Shown here one piece after another: positions 32,873 to 34,465 of a DNA stretch of 34,465 nucleotides. The notes under the pieces are model-generated. The model did not search any database. It was not told where the DNA came from and saw nothing but the letters and a program-made list of their open reading frames with translations. The stretch lies in the NCBI GenBank assembly GCA_016180865.1, contig JACPAJ010000060.1, forward strand, positions 1 to 34,465, given 5' to 3'. Positions within the stretch are counted from its first letter, which is position 1; each line of letters opens with the position of its first letter. The position numbers were made by a program, and so were the translations under genes. This DNA comes from Deltaproteobacteria bacterium. GTDB taxonomy: Bacteria > UBA10199 > GCA-002796325 > 1-14-0-20-49-13.

Positions 32873-33349
32873 TTATTTGCTGATAACAACAATTTCGGGA
32901 AAGGCTGCCAAAATCGATCTGAAAAACGTGCCAGCCGCTTCCTTTTGGTTTACCGTTAAAGAAGGATTGCTCGACGTTAAATAGCACTCGTAAAACGTTT
33001 TATCAATGCCAACTTCGTGACTACATTTCGTAATTGCATTTTTGATATCAACAAAACAGGATGAAGCAAATGATGGGCGTTCCGCGTCATGCAATACACC
33101 AAATTGAGAGACTGAAAATATCTTTCCATTTTCGTTTTTGACATAGATACTTTTGTCCGGCATCACGGTAAAACTTAAAACCGTTGGTTTCACATCGCCA
33201 AACCAATCTGTTCCATGACATTTCATGGGAAATAAATGTATACTGCCATCAATATCCATATCCACAGCCACATCAAACCTATCACAAAATATAGGAGCCC
33301 TGCACATTATATCAACGGCTTTCGAACTTAGCGGCGTAAAATCTGCCAT
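32873..33349 (-). CDS. Hypothetical soluble protein
   Basis: 158 residues with AGGAAGGTG ribosome site 5 nt before ATG, supporting a real gene. No signal peptide or membrane segment. Four to six cysteines are scattered (CRAPIFCDRFD, KCHGTDWF, SSCFVDI). Predicted mixed strand/helix. Not recognised. Confidence 0.65.
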   Translation of the reverse strand: MADFTPLSSKAVDIMCRAPIFCDRFDVAVDMDIDGSIHLFPMKCHGTDWFGDVKPTVLSFTVMPDKSIYVKNENGKIFSVSQFGVLHDAERPSFASSCFVDIKNAITKCSHEVGIDKTFYECYLTSSNPSLTVNQKEAAGTFFRSILAAFPEIVVISK

Positions 33350-33493
33350 AAATCACCTTCCTTTCATCTAATACTATTATCGGCCAAAATCAAAAAAAGT
33401 TGCTAATTATTTAAGCTAATACATATCCCCTGAAACTCTTTTAAAATTTCTTTAAGTTTCATAGCCCCCCCTAAGACAAGAATGACGTAGACG

Positions 33494-34465
33494 TTAAATA
33501 AAATCCTTCAGAAATTTTACGGCAGGGCAAACACGTATATTTGTTTCGGAAACATAGTCTTTTGTCCCCGCCGCCGATATCTGCCAACACGAACATTCCG
33601 GAAAACGCTCCTTGTAATAGATAAGCCCGCGATGCAATGGGGCGTCATCATATTTGCACTCGACAGCCTGCATAGGCTTGCCGTTCTTCATTATTACAAA
33701 ATCAACTTCTCTGCCGTCAACATCGCGAAAATATCGCAATTCAATGTTTTCTCCAAACGCATCCTGTTGAAAATGCGCCCATTTCAGCAAATGGCACGCC
33801 ACAAGATTCTCAAACCTGGCACCATTGTCATTAACAAGGCTCCAATCAAAGTGATAATGCTTTTGCTCTTTTTTAACAGCCCTTATCTTTGCCGAACCGA
33901 ACGGTGATATGCGAAAAATAGCATAAAGCCTTTCAAGAATATTGAGCCAGTTGGCCGCTGCTCTAAAGCTCACCTGCAAATCTTCTCGCAAAGCATTGAT
34001 AGAGAGCGGTGAACCGACAAGTTCCGGCAGGCGAAGCATTAAAAGTTCGACATTCCCGACATCGTGCACAAGCTCAAGGCTTGATAAGTCGTCCTGCATA
34101 AGGCGCTCCCTGTATTCACGCAACCACCGCTTTGCTTCCACAACCGCACTGCTGAAAAACGGTTCCGGGAAACCTCCAAGCAGAAGCAGTTCCATAAAAT
34201 CCTTTTGCGACTCTATTCCAAGTTCGGCAACAGAAAGAGGATGAAGGCGCAAGTAATGATACCTTCCTTGAAGCGAATCCCCTCCCCTGCGATAATAATC
34301 GAGCCTTGCGCTTCCGGTTACGAGTATCTTTCGCAAAGAGCGGTTCTTGTCATAAAGCCCTTTGAGATAGTTTCTCCACGAGCGGTATTTATGGACCTCG
34401 TCGAATATCCAAATGGATGTGTCAGACAGTTCCCGTTTCAAAATATGTTCGCGATGTTCTGCAAT
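33494..34465 (-). CDS. DUF4143 AAA ATPase, 5' end outside the window
   Basis: The frame is open to the right edge; the N-terminus with Walker A is missing. Visible: Walker B IWIFDEVHK, sensor VTGSARLDYYRRGG, GRYHYLRLHPLSV, GGFPEP, winged-helix-like LVGSPLSINALREDLQVS, and C-terminal DUF4143 nuclease-like core VDGREVDFVIMKNGKPMQAVECK. Second member of this family in the window. Confidence 0.88.
   Translation of the reverse strand: MAEHREHILKRELSDTSIWIFDEVHKYRSWRNYLKGLYDKNRSLRKILVTGSARLDYYRRGGDSLQGRYHYLRLHPLSVAELGIESQKDFMELLLLGGFPEPFFSSAVVEAKRWLREYRERLMQDDLSSLELVHDVGNVELLMLRLPELVGSPLSINALREDLQVSFRAAANWLNILERLYAIFRISPFGSAKIRAVKKEQKHYHFDWSLVNDNGARFENLVACHLLKWAHFQQDAFGENIELRYFRDVDGREVDFVIMKNGKPMQAVECKYDDAPLHRGLIYYKERFPECSCWQISAAGTKDYVSETNIRVCPAVKFLKDFI

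Overview
The window is a dense, roughly 45% GC bacterial chromosome segment with about 30 protein genes, one tRNA and no recognisable transposase, phage or CRISPR array. The gene content (full-length SerA with ACT domain, split glycine decarboxylase GcvPA/GcvPB, fused FtcD, DUF1015, RlmN, several orphan envelope proteins) suggests an uncultured deltaproteobacterium-like lineage. That placement is inference; no rRNA is present to fix it.

Layout. 1-252: non-coding DNA with a long inverted repeat and a weak 6S-RNA-like stretch. 262-3558: mfd, converging on a short DUF1015 gene. 4489-7118: serC-serA. 7127-9586: a HEAT-like protein and two envelope-type hypotheticals around a divergent promoter. 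9605-10228: a decaying HEPN/MNT module bounded by 21-bp direct repeats. 10330-15483: folD-gcvT-gcvH-gcvPA-gcvPB operon. 19231-15480 (minus): tRNA-Ala(GGC)-mtnP-pfkB-HTH/TM protein-recO-tonB-like. 19324-23092: a HEGLH metallopeptidase-like gene beside a duplicated 3' fragment of the neighbouring HAD phosphatase gene, then a DUF4143 ATPase with palindrome and 13-bp tandem repeats upstream. 23385-25103: ftcD. 25397-28858: large lipoprotein and rlmN. 28933-31403 (minus): broken hutI, a beta-barrel-like protein and a 34-residue basic protein. 31548-34465: membrane hypotheticals and a second DUF4143 ATPase cut by the window edge.

Metabolic theme: serine synthesis (SerA, SerC), glycine cleavage (GcvTHP), methylene-THF interconversion (FolD) and formimino-THF from histidine (FtcD, HutI) all feed the one-carbon folate pool.

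The most striking signal is a set of small palindromic repeats inserted in frame in conserved genes. Insert-like segments occur in HutI (three), RlmN (two), GcvPB, GcvT and the FtcD interdomain linker, and relatives lie in intergenic DNA and at an OM-protein start. They add about 10-40 residues while preserving the reading frame, comparable in principle to the Rickettsia palindromic elements. HutI is additionally broken by a 53-bp tandem duplication. A second signal is a shared AAGTGT-N3-ACACTT-type palindrome upstream of both ftcD and hutI, a candidate histidine-utilisation operator.
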